DNA of 64,000 bases from contig FREU01000001.1 of assembly GCA_900143615.1 (NCBI GenBank), positions 132,941 to 196,940 of the forward strand, read 5' to 3'. This stretch comes from Rhodobacteraceae bacterium Alg231-30 (GTDB lineage Bacteria > Pseudomonadota > Alphaproteobacteria > Rhodobacterales > Rhodobacteraceae). Both the position numbers and the translations under genes were made by a program. Shown here in pieces: positions 1 to 9,099 of this stretch. Every line of letters starts with the position of its first letter. Position 1 is the stretch's first letter. The notes under the pieces were generated by a model that was not told the origin of the DNA, ran no database searches, and saw only the letters and a program-made list of their open reading frames with translations.

Positions 1-235
1 GCGCCGCATTCACGAAGAAGATGGCCGCATGGTCATTGCCAACTTGCATACGCTGGATACTGCGCGTCGCTATTGTGACCGTGTGATTGGCATGCGCGAC
101 GGGCGCATCGTGTTTGACGGCACGCCTGCGCAACTGACCACTGGAGCTGCACGCGACATTTATGGCGCCGATGACAGCTTTAATGAGGCCTATACCTCGA
201 CCGAAATCCAAACGCTGGAAAGCGTCCCTGCCTGA
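1..235 (+). CDS. phnC: Phosphonate ABC transporter ATP-binding protein PhnC (3' end only)
   Basis: Only the last 77 or so codons are in the window, open in frame from base 2 to the stop at 233-235. The visible part contains the switch (H-loop) histidine in ANLHTLD and the C-terminal segment [20 protein letters not shown] that is typical of PhnC ATPases. The Walker A and B motifs and the ABC signature lie upstream of the window. PhnC would energise uptake of phosphonates captured by the PhnD protein encoded next. The family call rests on this tail plus the phnD-phnE-phnE context. Confidence 0.85.
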   Translation, partial: RRIHEEDGRMVIANLHTLDTARRYCDRVIGMRDGRIVFDGTPAQLTTGAARDIYGADDSFNEAYTSTEIQTLESVPA

Positions 236-291
236 GTTTCATCAAAGCACCACATTTGAATGTGGGCTATTATCAACTGGAGAGAAGATCG

Positions 292-1194
292 ATGAAAAAT
301 GTATTTGCTGCCGCACTGGTGACCACCGCTTTGGTGACGCCGGCCATAGCTGACGAAATCAAAGAATTCCGCATTGGTATTTTGGGTGGTGAGAACGCTC
401 AGAACCGCATGACCAGCAACGAATGCTTGCGTCAGAAAACCGAAGACTTGCTGGGCGTGCCAACAAAGATTTTTGCACCAGCGGATTACAACGGTGTTAT
501 TCAGGGCATGCTGGGCGGCACCATCGACGTAGCATGGCTGGGCGCATCTGCTTATGCCAAAACATTCCTGACCGATCCCGAAGCTGTTGAGCCAATTCTG
601 GTGAAAGTGAACACCGACGGCAGTTACGGCTATTACTCGATCGGTTTCGCGCGCGAGGACAGCGGTGTCGATAGTCTTGAAGCGATGAAAGGCAAAGTGT
701 TCGGCTTTGGCGATCCTAACTCGACTAGTGGCTATCTGATCCCATCGGTTGAAATTCCAACCGCTACCGGTGCTTCGATGGACTCGGGTGATTTCTTTGG
801 TGAAGTGAAATTCACTGGCGGCCACGAGCAGACAATTGTTGCGGTAAACAATGGCGACATCGATGCTGGCGTGACTTGGGCTGACGGCTTGGGTGAATGG
901 GAAGACGGCTATAACTCGGGTGCGCTGCGCAAGGCTGTGGACGCCGGATTGGTCGACATGAACGACATGGTTGAAATCTGGCGCTCAAAGCCGATCCCAG
1001 AAGGTCCTGTTGTCATTCGTCAGGCGCTTCCCGAGGATGTGAAAGTCAAAGTGACCGCACTTTGGGCAACTTTGCCAACTGTTGATCCTGAGTGTGCCTA
1101 TGGCGTGCTGCAGGGCGATGCGCAGGGCTTTATGCCAATCGGTCACGACGCGTACGAAGTGATCATCGAAGCCCGCAAGCTGAAGTCGAACTAA
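292..1194 (+). CDS. phnD: Phosphonate ABC transporter periplasmic binding protein PhnD
   Basis: A 300-residue periplasmic solute-binding protein that delivers phosphonates to the PhnE permeases. The start is ATG 292, preceded by GGAGAGAAG; a longer in-frame reading from 256 would put 12 residues before an otherwise clean signal peptide (MKNVFAAALVTTALVTPAIA, cleaved before DEIKEF). The mature N terminus FRIGILGGEN and the ligand-loop motif DPNSTSGYL match the PhnD/phosphite-binding family. It lies 56 bp after phnC. The gap to phnE contains a hairpin that may make phnD mRNA more abundant than that of the permeases. Confidence 0.92.
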   Translation: MKNVFAAALVTTALVTPAIADEIKEFRIGILGGENAQNRMTSNECLRQKTEDLLGVPTKIFAPADYNGVIQGMLGGTIDVAWLGASAYAKTFLTDPEAVEPILVKVNTDGSYGYYSIGFAREDSGVDSLEAMKGKVFGFGDPNSTSGYLIPSVEIPTATGASMDSGDFFGEVKFTGGHEQTIVAVNNGDIDAGVTWADGLGEWEDGYNSGALRKAVDAGLVDMNDMVEIWRSKPIPEGPVVIRQALPEDVKVKVTALWATLPTVDPECAYGVLQGDAQGFMPIGHDAYEVIIEARKLKSN

Positions 1195-1210
1195 GCTATA
1201 AAAATACCTC

Positions 1211-1241
1211 AACAGGCCCTGTAATTCGCGGGGCCTGTTTT
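1211..1241 (+). terminator. Hairpin between phnD and phnE (attenuator-like)
   Basis: Perfect 9-bp stem AACAGGCCC (1211-1219) with GGGCCTGTT (1231-1239) around an 11-nt loop, followed by a short TTT tract. Being inside the phn operon, it probably stabilises the upstream phnD message or terminates part of the transcription, as is common after binding-protein genes. The role is inferred; the stem is seen. Confidence 0.65.
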
Positions 1242-1260
1242 CTGAATAAGAGAGGCAGCT

Positions 1261-2133
1261 ATGGCTGATCTATCAGGCAGCGTCACAGAAATTCGCGCCG
1301 AATACCTAGCGCTGACGCGCCGAAAACGTCTGATGGATGGCATCATCCTGATCATCTTTGTTGCTCTGATGGTGTCGGGCTTCATGGTGGCTGATAGCCG
1401 CAATGCGGGTGGGTTCTGGAGCGGTTTCCATCGCTTTTTTGATTTCCCAAAAGAAGTTCTGAGTGAGGCGAGCCAAAAGGTTGGCGAGCTTCCCGGGCAT
1501 TTTGTTCAGTTCCTTCCATCACTGATTGAAACCATTAATATCGCGGGCGCGTCCACTTTGTTGGGGGCGATGTTGGCGATGGTTTTGTCGCTGCTGTCGA
1601 CGCGTGGATTGGCACGCTGGCCGCGTCTGATCCCGGTGTTTCGCCGGATCATGGATATTATGCGCGCCATCCCCGAGATCGTGATCGCGCTTGTGTTGAT
1701 CTTTGTGTTGGGCGGCGGGCCGGTGCCTGCGATGCTGGCGATTGCGTTTCACACCGCCGGTGCGCTGGGCAAGCTGTTCTCTGAAGTGAACGAAAATGCC
1801 TCGCTAAAACCTGTTGAGGGGCTGCAATCCGTTGGCGCTAGTTGGGCGCAACGCATGTGGCTGGGTGTGATCCCGCAGGTGGCCCCAAACTATCTGAGCT
1901 ATGCTTTGATGCGTTTTGAGATCAACATTCGCGCCTCAGCCATCCTTGGCTTTGTGGGGGCAGGCGGTATTGGCTACGAGCTGAAAAACGCGATGAGCTG
2001 GGGGCAGGGCCAATATGGGCAAGCCGCAGCGATCTTCTTGTTGCTGTTCTTTTCGATTGTATTTTTTGACCAGATTTCGAGCCTGCTGCGGGAGCGTTTG
2101 ACTCACGGCAAGAAAGACACGGTGTCGGCATGA
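1261..2133 (+). CDS. phnE: Phosphonate ABC transporter permease PhnE
   Basis: A 290-residue inner-membrane permease, close to the usual PhnE length. A first hydrophobic segment (about residues 28-48) is followed by a cluster of membrane spans after residue 95. The cytoplasmic EAA-type loop that docks on the ATPase is visible near residues 178-205 (EVNENASLKPVEGLQSVGA, then a conserved VIPQVAP). The start ATG 1261 follows AGAGAGGCAG. Its stop overlaps the next gene by ATGA (2130-2133), indicating translational coupling with phnE2. Confidence 0.92.
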   Translation: MADLSGSVTEIRAEYLALTRRKRLMDGIILIIFVALMVSGFMVADSRNAGGFWSGFHRFFDFPKEVLSEASQKVGELPGHFVQFLPSLIETINIAGASTLLGAMLAMVLSLLSTRGLARWPRLIPVFRRIMDIMRAIPEIVIALVLIFVLGGGPVPAMLAIAFHTAGALGKLFSEVNENASLKPVEGLQSVGASWAQRMWLGVIPQVAPNYLSYALMRFEINIRASAILGFVGAGGIGYELKNAMSWGQGQYGQAAAIFLLLFFSIVFFDQISSLLRERLTHGKKDTVSA

Positions 2134-3452
2134 CTATGACCGCAACAGATGCGCAGATCCTTAAGGCGCAAGCCGACAGTCTTTTCACACGCAAGCGTCT
2201 GATGAGCTTTGGCTTGCCGGTGTTGGTGCTGGTCTATCTGACCTACATCTTTTTCTCCTTTGACATTGCTGGCTTGGCGCAGCGCATCAAGATGGACAAT
2301 GCGCGCACCTTGGTGGCGGATAGCTATAGCTACAAAACACATGTGACGCGCGACAATCGCACGGGGGATGTGGGTGTTGCCATCGAAGGCGAGCGCAATG
2401 GCACCTATGAAGCAGGCACGTCGCCTGCGTGGGTGAGCCTTGGCGAAGAGACCGTTATCGATCTGGACGATGGCCACGTTGTGACCTTCGGAGCCGACAA
2501 TTTTGTCTCTTATGAGATCCCGGGATATGGGCTGGTGACGGCCCAACCTAGCCGCTCCGCGGGTGTTCAGGCGACTTTCCCTGAAGGTGAATTGCCCGAG
2601 TGGATCAACGCCTCCAAAAACCGCGTTGCAATCACAACCGAAGCGGGGCGCTTGTCGGTGACCCGCAACCGTACCGAGGTATTTCGCTATTTCATGGGCT
2701 GGGAGCTGTTCTTTTTCACTTTGGATAGCCCGTATCACGGCCTTGGGTTTGGCGAAGTCATGGCACGCGCGCTGGGCGGAGAAGCCTCGGACGTGTGGAT
2801 GGATTTCTGGACCAACAAGATGTGGCGTCATGGCGACGTGGCATGGGCATTGTTTGAGACGATCCTGATGGCTTTCCTCGGCACGATGGGGGCCGCGATT
2901 GTGGCACTCCCTCTGGCATTTATGGCGGCCAAGAACTTCAGCCCCTTCGTGATTTTGCGTCAGGTGACACGTCGTTTCTTTGACTTCTTCCGTGGTGTAG
3001 ATGCGCTGATCTGGACCATCGTTTTGGCGCGGGCCTTTGGACCGGGACCTTTGACAGGGGCTTTGGCGATCTTGATCACAGACACGGGTAGCTTTGGGAA
3101 AATGTTCTCTGAAGCCTTGGAAAACGTGGATGAAAAACAGATCGAAGGCATTCAGTCCACGGGGGCGAAGCCGGTGCAGAGGCATCGATTTGGGGTGATC
3201 CCGCAGGTGACGCCGGTGCTGTTGAGCCAGATTCTGTATTATCTGGAGAGTAACACCCGCAGCGCGACCATTATTGGTGCAATTACCGGCGGTGGTATTG
3301 GTTTGATGCTGACGCAGGCGATGATCACCCAAAAGGATTGGGAAGAGGTAGCCTATTACATCGTGTTGATTGTGTTGATGGTCATGGCGATGGATTGGTT
3401 CTCGGGTTGGCTGCGCCGTAAGTTGATTGCGGGTGACGAAAGCGGCCGCTGA
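2130..3452 (+). CDS. phnE: Second phosphonate permease PhnE, long form
   Basis: At 440 residues this is much longer than its partner. After one N-terminal span (about residues 28-48) comes an extracytoplasmic segment of roughly 170 residues, then the membrane core. The core carries the EAA loop (EALENVDEKQIEGIQSTGA, then VIPQVTP) close to the C terminus. Paired short and long PhnE proteins are usual in alphaproteobacterial phn transporters, so the extra domain is a property of this subfamily and not a fusion. The two PhnE proteins probably form a heterodimeric channel. It starts inside the phnE stop codon. Confidence 0.9.
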   Translation: MTMTATDAQILKAQADSLFTRKRLMSFGLPVLVLVYLTYIFFSFDIAGLAQRIKMDNARTLVADSYSYKTHVTRDNRTGDVGVAIEGERNGTYEAGTSPAWVSLGEETVIDLDDGHVVTFGADNFVSYEIPGYGLVTAQPSRSAGVQATFPEGELPEWINASKNRVAITTEAGRLSVTRNRTEVFRYFMGWELFFFTLDSPYHGLGFGEVMARALGGEASDVWMDFWTNKMWRHGDVAWALFETILMAFLGTMGAAIVALPLAFMAAKNFSPFVILRQVTRRFFDFFRGVDALIWTIVLARAFGPGPLTGALAILITDTGSFGKMFSEALENVDEKQIEGIQSTGAKPVQRHRFGVIPQVTPVLLSQILYYLESNTRSATIIGAITGGGIGLMLTQAMITQKDWEEVAYYIVLIVLMVMAMDWFSGWLRRKLIAGDESGR

Positions 3453-3488
3453 TCCGGTGCGCGCATATTTGGAGCTATTCATATGAAG

Positions 3489-3511
3489 AGGCGGGGGAAA
3501 CCCTGCCTTTT
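3489..3511 (+). terminator. Rho-independent terminator after phnCDEE
   Basis: Eight-pair stem 3489-3496 with 3501-3508 (one G-U pair) closed by a GAAA tetraloop and followed by TTT. It sits 36 bp after the phnE2 stop and ends the phosphonate transport operon. Confidence 0.8.
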
Positions 3512-3593
3512 CGCCTTAGAGACCTCTTCGTCCGAGGGGTGTCTGATCTAAGAGCGACGGAGCCGAAGATGGCCAAACTAGAGGCCTTGCTAC

Positions 3594-4607
3594 CTACGCA
3601 CCGCTCAATTTGCGAAACTTAGATGGGGAAATGCCAAACCAGCTGGCAAATGTGCGGCGAAAGCTGTTGACCTCGCTGAACCCAAGATTGAAGGCAACCT
3701 CCGCGACAGAAAGATCAGTGCTCGACAGCAGCGCTCTGGCGCGGTCAGTCTGTTCGGCCACACGGATCTCTTTGAAACTGGTGTTCTCCGCAGTGAGGTG
3801 CCGTTGCAGCTTGCGCACGCTGATACCCAATGTGGACGCCACCGTTTCGATGTCGGCATGCCCCATGGCGAGTTGCGCGCGCAAGGCGTTCCCAACCACC
3901 TCTTTGGTGGTTGAAGGCGTTTGGCGCGAGCGAACATCCCGGATACCTGCCAACGTCATCGCCAGCCGCGCGTCGGTTGTCCGCGGATTAGGGGTTTCGA
4001 TTTCTGACAGAGGGATCGCAATGCTGGCGGCGGATCCCCCGACGCGCACCTCGACATTGTAGATGTACTGCAGCGCGGTTTCGGTGCCTCGGTGCATCTC
4101 AGGCAGTTCCACCCAACTCGGCCGCCACCTGCGGCCGCAGAACTCGCGGACCGCACTTTGCAGCACGAACGGCAGGTCCTGATCGATCAAATTTGCCCCG
4201 GCGGTTCCGCCGAGCATGGCATCAAACCCAAGTACAAAATGGTCTCCAGCCACGCGGGTGCGCATTACAGATCCCCGTTGCAGGAACGGCATGATTTTTT
4301 CGGCCCGCGCCAAGGCCACATCCAGTCTCGGCGCGCCGAGCACATAGTCTGCGTAGGCCCCAAAGGCGGCGTAATGGAAGTCTTGCGTAATATAGGCGCC
4401 AATGTGTTTTTCGGAGAGCTTCAGGCTGGCGGCTTGCATGAACCGGGCCTGAAGCCGGTAGGGAAGGAACACTGGCGGACCCTCCATGACGGCCCGCGAC
4501 AGCCCGGCTTCTTTCAGTGCATGTTCGGTCACCCGCGGCGACGCAATTTGATCAAGTTGTAGAAGCGCGGGGCGAAACGCCAAGGTGCTTTGCAAAACCG
4601 TGTCCAT
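3594..4607 (-). CDS. AraC-family transcriptional regulator (OruR/ArgR-like type)
   Basis: A 337-residue regulator with an effector-binding N-terminal domain (about residues 15-200, of the arabinose-binding-like kind found with this subgroup) and a C-terminal AraC DNA-binding domain at about 235-335. The two helix-turn-helix units are readable: ETVASTLGISVRKLQRHL and LSVAEVAFNLGFSEVNSFRR, ending in the usual FGISPSKFRK. It is divergent from the esterase/efflux gene set starting at 4720, with 112 bp between them, so it is the likely regulator of that set. The inducer is unknown. Confidence 0.88.
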   Translation of the reverse strand: MDTVLQSTLAFRPALLQLDQIASPRVTEHALKEAGLSRAVMEGPPVFLPYRLQARFMQAASLKLSEKHIGAYITQDFHYAAFGAYADYVLGAPRLDVALARAEKIMPFLQRGSVMRTRVAGDHFVLGFDAMLGGTAGANLIDQDLPFVLQSAVREFCGRRWRPSWVELPEMHRGTETALQYIYNVEVRVGGSAASIAIPLSEIETPNPRTTDARLAMTLAGIRDVRSRQTPSTTKEVVGNALRAQLAMGHADIETVASTLGISVRKLQRHLTAENTSFKEIRVAEQTDRARALLSSTDLSVAEVAFNLGFSEVNSFRRTFASWFGISPSKFRKLSGA

Positions 4608-4719
4608 GACGGGCAGTTTGTCGTGAAATGATCACTTTTGGAAGTGGCGAGGCCTCCCTCCGGAAATTACCTCCAGTTTAGAGAAACAAGCGACCCAAAC
4701 TGAGAGTTGGAAACCTGAC

Positions 4720-5793
4720 ATGACACGCCGTTCCATCCTGAAAATTGTTCTGACAAGCGCGCTGATTGCAGCTCTTTTAGTGCCCGCGATAGCGACCGCA
4801 GACAGTGCCGCCGACGTGATTGAAGAGCTGCCAATGGCGGCGCGGACCGCACCGGTTCCTGTGGGTGTGTCCCCGGAAATGGCCAAGCTGATCGGAAGCC
4901 GTCAAGTTGCTGTGCATGCTGACTCGCCATCGTCCACCGAGCAATGGCTTGCGTTGCAAGCTGAGTTTGACGCTGCTTCCCTGCAAGGGGTCGCACGTTT
5001 GCTTGAGCTGACCGGTGCTCAATTCGCCATCGAGGACGTGGCAGGGGTGACAACCTACCGTGTCACGCCAACCACTATTGACCCCCGGTGGGCGGACACT
5101 GTTTTTGTGCATGTGCACGGAGGCGCCTTTGTCTTTAATGGTGGGGAGGCTGCCATGGCCGAAGCGATCTGGATGGCGCATGGTTTGGGTGTTGAAGTAG
5201 TGTCTGTCGACTATCGCCGCCCACCGCTGCATCCTTTTCCGGCCGCAACAGACGATGTGATCGCCGTGTGGCAGCAGGTTATCAGGGATCATGACCCAGC
5301 CAAGGTTGCGATGTTTGGCACCTCTGCGGGGGGCAACCTGACGCTGTCGACGGTTTTGCAACTGCGCGACATGGGTGCCCCTTTGCCGGGTGCGGTTATG
5401 GCCGGCACGCCCGCTGTGGATATGGCGCAGACGTCGGACAGTTGGATCACGTTGCAGGGTCTTGATCCGCTTGGTGCGCGCGAAGGCGTGATCGAAGGTA
5501 CGTTTAACATATATGCGGACGGTACCGACCTCATGCACCCACATCTGTCCCCGATCTATGCCAATCTGGACGACCTGCCGCCGACGGTTCTTTTGACCGG
5601 TACACGTGACCTTTTGTTGAGCGACACGGTGCGCATGCACCGCGCTCTGCGCGCGGCCGGGGTTGCCGCCGATCTGCACGTCTATGATGGGCAATCACAC
5701 GGTGACTACATGGCGGGTTTCTTCGTGAACGCGCCAGAGACCCATGACGCTTGGCGTGAGCTCAACACCTTCTTTGACCAGCATCTGGAGTGA
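4720..5793 (+). CDS. Exported alpha/beta-hydrolase (hormone-sensitive-lipase-like esterase)
   Basis: 357 residues with an N-terminal signal peptide (MTRRSILKIVLTSALIAALLV, probable cleavage after ATA near residue 27), so a periplasmic or secreted esterase. The oxyanion motif HGGA starts at His133. The nucleophile elbow is GTSAG with Ser202. The likely acid is Asp297 (TRDLL) and the catalytic base His327 (QSHGDY). This is the complete triad of the HSL/carboxylesterase family. Only 6 bp separate it from the following adaptor-protein gene, which suggests an operon that also includes MFS and chaA. The substrate cannot be told; a lipophilic ester or an antibiotic-like compound would fit an efflux context. 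Confidence 0.85.
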   Translation: MTRRSILKIVLTSALIAALLVPAIATADSAADVIEELPMAARTAPVPVGVSPEMAKLIGSRQVAVHADSPSSTEQWLALQAEFDAASLQGVARLLELTGAQFAIEDVAGVTTYRVTPTTIDPRWADTVFVHVHGGAFVFNGGEAAMAEAIWMAHGLGVEVVSVDYRRPPLHPFPAATDDVIAVWQQVIRDHDPAKVAMFGTSAGGNLTLSTVLQLRDMGAPLPGAVMAGTPAVDMAQTSDSWITLQGLDPLGAREGVIEGTFNIYADGTDLMHPHLSPIYANLDDLPPTVLLTGTRDLLLSDTVRMHRALRAAGVAADLHVYDGQSHGDYMAGFFVNAPETHDAWRELNTFFDQHLE

Positions 5794-5799
5794 CCCGCC

Positions 5800-6645
5800 A
5801 TGACCGTTTTTGCGAAACTCCCGCTTCTGCTATCTGGCCTTCTGGCAGCGCAAGTTGCCCACGCAGAGCCAGCGAAAGACTTTACCGATATGCTCGCAGT
5901 GGAGACCTTTCCCGGACGGATTGAGCCTAGTGAGAGCGCGCTGGTGGCCAATTCGGTGCGCGGCATCCTCACGGCGGTGCATTTCAAGCCGGGCGATGCT
6001 GTTGAGCAAGGCCAATTGTTGTTTGAAATTGCGGCGCCGGCTTACGACCAAAAGCTCGCCGCCAGCCGCGCGGTCGAAATCCGTCGAGAGGCCGAATTGG
6101 CAACTGCAGAGGCCGAGGCAAAACGGTTGGCAGAACTCGGCACGCGCGATGCGGTTTCTGAACAGGCCGTTCAGGACGCTATGGATCGGTTGATACTGGC
6201 CAAGGTCGCATTGCAAGAGGCGCAGGCGCACCGCGCATTGGCGGAGCTTGAGCTGGCCTCCACACAGATCAGGGCGCCGATTTCTGGGCAAATTGGGCTC
6301 GCCCACAAACAGGTGGGCACCTATCTGGACATAGAAAACGGTCAAGCGCTGGCGCAGATTGTGCACACGGACACGGTCCGCGTTGTGTACGGAATGCCGT
6401 ATAAATCTCTGATCGCGCTGGACCAGTCGACGCCAGAGGGCCTGAGCGCGCTGATGGAGCGCTTTCAGATCGACGTGCATTTGCCCGGTGATGTCCAGCC
6501 ACTCGCGCAAAATGGCCGTGTGCTCTTTTCTGAAAGCGTGCTGGTTGGGGACGAAACTCTGCGCATCTGGGCAGAAATCCCAAATCTTGAGCGCGGCCTC
6601 ATTCCCGGCCTGAACGTCGACGTCAAAGTCAGCTTGCCAAACTAA
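5800..6645 (+). CDS. RND-type periplasmic adaptor (HlyD/AcrA family membrane fusion protein)
   Basis: 281 residues, shorter than AcrA (about 370-400). A signal peptide (MTVFAKLPLLLSGLLAAQVAHA) is followed by a first half-lipoyl segment (VRGILTAVHFKPGDAVEQGQ), a coiled-coil hairpin rich in Ala, Glu and Arg (about residues 85-150), a second half-lipoyl segment (IRAPISGQIG) and a beta-barrel region to the end. The membrane-proximal domain is reduced. Unusually, no RND pump gene follows: the next gene encodes an MFS transporter. The adaptor may work with that transporter or with a pump encoded elsewhere. Confidence 0.82.
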   Translation: MTVFAKLPLLLSGLLAAQVAHAEPAKDFTDMLAVETFPGRIEPSESALVANSVRGILTAVHFKPGDAVEQGQLLFEIAAPAYDQKLAASRAVEIRREAELATAEAEAKRLAELGTRDAVSEQAVQDAMDRLILAKVALQEAQAHRALAELELASTQIRAPISGQIGLAHKQVGTYLDIENGQALAQIVHTDTVRVVYGMPYKSLIALDQSTPEGLSALMERFQIDVHLPGDVQPLAQNGRVLFSESVLVGDETLRIWAEIPNLERGLIPGLNVDVKVSLPN

Positions 6646-6700
6646 AACAGGTCGCGCATCCGGCGCGGCCCACTTTTCCTCTTTTCTCTGGAGCAGCTCC

Positions 6701-7963
6701 ATGGCCCGGTTCAGCGATCAAATCCACACTCTGAAATACCTGTTCATCGCGGTCGCGGCGATACAGCTGGTGACCGCAGCGTCAGGCACCATCGTCGCGC
6801 TCTATTTTGCCGAAACCGGCGCGTCTCAGACAATCGCGGCGCTGGCACCTGCGGCCTATTCGTTGGGTTTCCTGATCGGCTGTTTCTACATTGCAGGCTG
6901 GATCACCAGCATTGGACATATTCGTGCGTTTTCCGCGGCGGCGGCCATCTGTACCGCCGCCGCCCTGCTATTCTCCGTGACCGACAACGAGCCCACGCTG
7001 CTATTCGTGCGCCTGATGACTGGGGTTGCAACCGCAGGCCTGTTTGCCATCGGTGACGCTTGGATCAGCGAAACAGTCGAAGAAAAGTCGCGTGGTCGCC
7101 TGCTTGCCGTGTTTGCCATCATTTTGGGGCTGATGTCGGTTCTCAGTCAGGTTCTCGTCATCGTGACACCCGACGACCTGAACCAGTCCTTTGTGCTGAT
7201 GTCCTTGCTCTACTGTCTGGCCATCGTGGTGATCGCCGCTACGCCCAGCACGCCGCCCGAGGGCAAAGAGCGGGCAAATGTGCGTATTAAGGCGCTGCTT
7301 CAAGACGCGCCCACTGCCGCCTTCGGCGCGCTCACCGTAGGCATTGTGTCCACCGTGTTTTTGAATGTTGTTCCGTATCAGGCGGCGGTCATTGGCATTG
7401 ACGCTGCGGATGTCGCCATTGGCATCGCTGTGATTTACGTCGGACGTATTCTTTTTCTCTATCCGCTTGGATTTTTGTCAGACCGCATGGACCGACGCCG
7501 CGTCATTGTAGTGACGGCAACAATCGCAACTGGCACTCTTGCGGCCTTCGCCACTTTCACGACTGGCGACGGTGCGCGCCATGCCGCCATCGTGGGCACA
7601 CCGCTATACATTGCCATGCTCGCCGGATTGATCCTGCTGGGCGGCTCGATGCTTACTCTCTACTCGCTGCTTTTGGCCCACGCGATGGATCGCGCTGTTC
7701 CCGTCTATGTCGCGTCCAGTGCCGTCACAATGCTGTTTGTCTTCACCATCGGCGGCATCGCAGGCCCCCTCATGACCAGCGCGCTTTCGGCGGTATTTGG
7801 GGATGCGGCAATGGGCTGGATGCTTGTGCTTACGATGGCCGCCTTCGCGGGCTTCACCGCTTTCCGGATCAAAACAGCGGCCCCGGCAGCCAAAGCGGAA
7901 CAAACCCACTTTAAGCCGACCGTAACCACCAGCCTCAATTCCGTCCCCACCCAGAAACGGTAA
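6701..7963 (+). CDS. MFS transporter (YcaD/YbjJ-like)
   Basis: 420 residues with about 12 hydrophobic segments spread over the whole length. The conserved loop between helices 2 and 3 of the C-terminal half is visible as GFLSDRMDRRRVI (about residues 260-272). The acidic and arginine residues of FVRLMTGVATAGLFAIGDAW match the family's fourth and fifth helices. It begins 55 bp after the adaptor gene, so probably in the same operon, and is followed 14 bp later by a cation antiporter gene. The last 25 residues are polar and probably cytoplasmic. Substrate not predictable. Confidence 0.85.
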   Translation: MARFSDQIHTLKYLFIAVAAIQLVTAASGTIVALYFAETGASQTIAALAPAAYSLGFLIGCFYIAGWITSIGHIRAFSAAAAICTAAALLFSVTDNEPTLLFVRLMTGVATAGLFAIGDAWISETVEEKSRGRLLAVFAIILGLMSVLSQVLVIVTPDDLNQSFVLMSLLYCLAIVVIAATPSTPPEGKERANVRIKALLQDAPTAAFGALTVGIVSTVFLNVVPYQAAVIGIDAADVAIGIAVIYVGRILFLYPLGFLSDRMDRRRVIVVTATIATGTLAAFATFTTGDGARHAAIVGTPLYIAMLAGLILLGGSMLTLYSLLLAHAMDRAVPVYVASSAVTMLFVFTIGGIAGPLMTSALSAVFGDAAMGWMLVLTMAAFAGFTAFRIKTAAPAAKAEQTHFKPTVTTSLNSVPTQKR

Positions 7964-7977
7964 GACAGGAGACCACC

Positions 7978-9099
7978 ATGACCACCGCCTCCACAAACAT
8001 CTTTCGCGCAGAAAAAGCCACTCTGCTCATCTGGCTGGTATTTGTTGCCATGACCTTTGCCGGTGACCTCATCAAGCCAACGGCCATGGGCTCCAGCATG
8101 TCCTGGCTCTTGCTGGGCGGCATTTTCGGCGTGATGCTGTCCGCGGTCTTCCGCGTGGTGCACCACGCGGAGTGTCTGGCTGTCATCTTTGGCGAGCCTT
8201 ATGGCACGTTGATCCTGACATTGTCGGTGATCGGCATCGAAGTGGCTCTGATCACAGCGGTTATGCTGACCGGGGACAACAACCCGACACTGGCACGCGA
8301 CACGATGTTTTCCGTGCTGATGATTGTCATGAACGGTCTGGTTGGTCTCAGCCTGTTGATTGGGGGGCTGCGACACGGGCTGCAGGTGTTTAACCTCTCG
8401 GGCGCCAATGCCTACCTTGTGGTGCTGCTGCCTGTGGCCATCGTCAGCCTCGTCTTGCCGAGCTTCACCACATCCGCTCCGGGCGGTGGTCTTTCGGCTC
8501 TGCAAACTGTCTTCATGATCACCATGTCCGTGGTGCTCTACGGGATTTTCCTTGTCTATCAAACCACCGGCAAACCCGAGATTTTTCGACAGCCTGAGGA
8601 AGACCTGCCAACGACCGGCGGCACGGATGCGCATCATTTGGAAACAAAAAGCATCGGCTTCCATGTTCTTTGGTTGGTTCTGGCGATGTTGCCCCTGGTT
8701 TTGATGTCCAAAAAGTTGGCGCTGTTTGTCGATTTCAAATTGCTGGAATTTGGCGCCCCTGTCGCGCTGGGTGGTTTTCTGGTTGCAGCCATGATCCTGA
8801 CACCCGAAGCCCTCGCCGCGCTGGATGCTGCGCGGGCCAACAAACTGCAGCGGGCCGTGAACATCTGTCTGGGGTCAGCTTTGGCAACCATAGGCCTGAC
8901 TGTGCCTGCTGTGCTGATCGCGGCACATTTTGTCGGGCTTCCCATTGAACTTGGGCTCGGCGGCGCAGAAATCGTGCTCTTGGCCCTGACAATGGGGATC
9001 AGCATCCTGACCTTTGTCGGCACCCGCACTAATGCGCTTCAGGGTGTCGTGCATCTGGCCGCCTTCATGACCTATGTGTTTTTGATATTTGACGCATGA
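7978..9099 (+). CDS. chaA: ChaA-like calcium/proton antiporter
   Basis: 373-residue inner-membrane exchanger with about 11 spans arranged as two repeats. The acidic helix motifs of the Ca2+:cation antiporter superfamily are visible: HHAECLAVIFGEPYGTLILT with GIEVALI in the first half, and the more diverged GLPIELGLGGAEIVLLALTM in the second. Polar FNLSGANAYL is typical of ChaA. The start follows AGGAG at good spacing. It is the last gene of the esterase-adaptor-MFS series and would extrude Ca2+ or Na+/K+ in exchange for protons. Confidence 0.87.
   Translation: MTTASTNIFRAEKATLLIWLVFVAMTFAGDLIKPTAMGSSMSWLLLGGIFGVMLSAVFRVVHHAECLAVIFGEPYGTLILTLSVIGIEVALITAVMLTGDNNPTLARDTMFSVLMIVMNGLVGLSLLIGGLRHGLQVFNLSGANAYLVVLLPVAIVSLVLPSFTTSAPGGGLSALQTVFMITMSVVLYGIFLVYQTTGKPEIFRQPEEDLPTTGGTDAHHLETKSIGFHVLWLVLAMLPLVLMSKKLALFVDFKLLEFGAPVALGGFLVAAMILTPEALAALDAARANKLQRAVNICLGSALATIGLTVPAVLIAAHFVGLPIELGLGGAEIVLLALTMGISILTFVGTRTNALQGVVHLAAFMTYVFLIFDA

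Noticed and set aside
2130-3452. phnE2 as a novel fusion protein because of its length
   Set aside because: A long PhnE paralogue paired with a short one is usual in alphaproteobacterial phosphonate transporters.
2103-3482. Long open frame (459 codons) on the minus strand opposite phnE2
   Set aside because: It is antisense to a clear permease, rich in His, Arg and Gln with no domain, and is a by-product of codon bias.
4777-5694. Minus-strand open frame of 305 codons opposite the esterase gene
   Set aside because: Composition is unlike a folded protein, and the plus strand has a complete esterase with signal peptide and triad.
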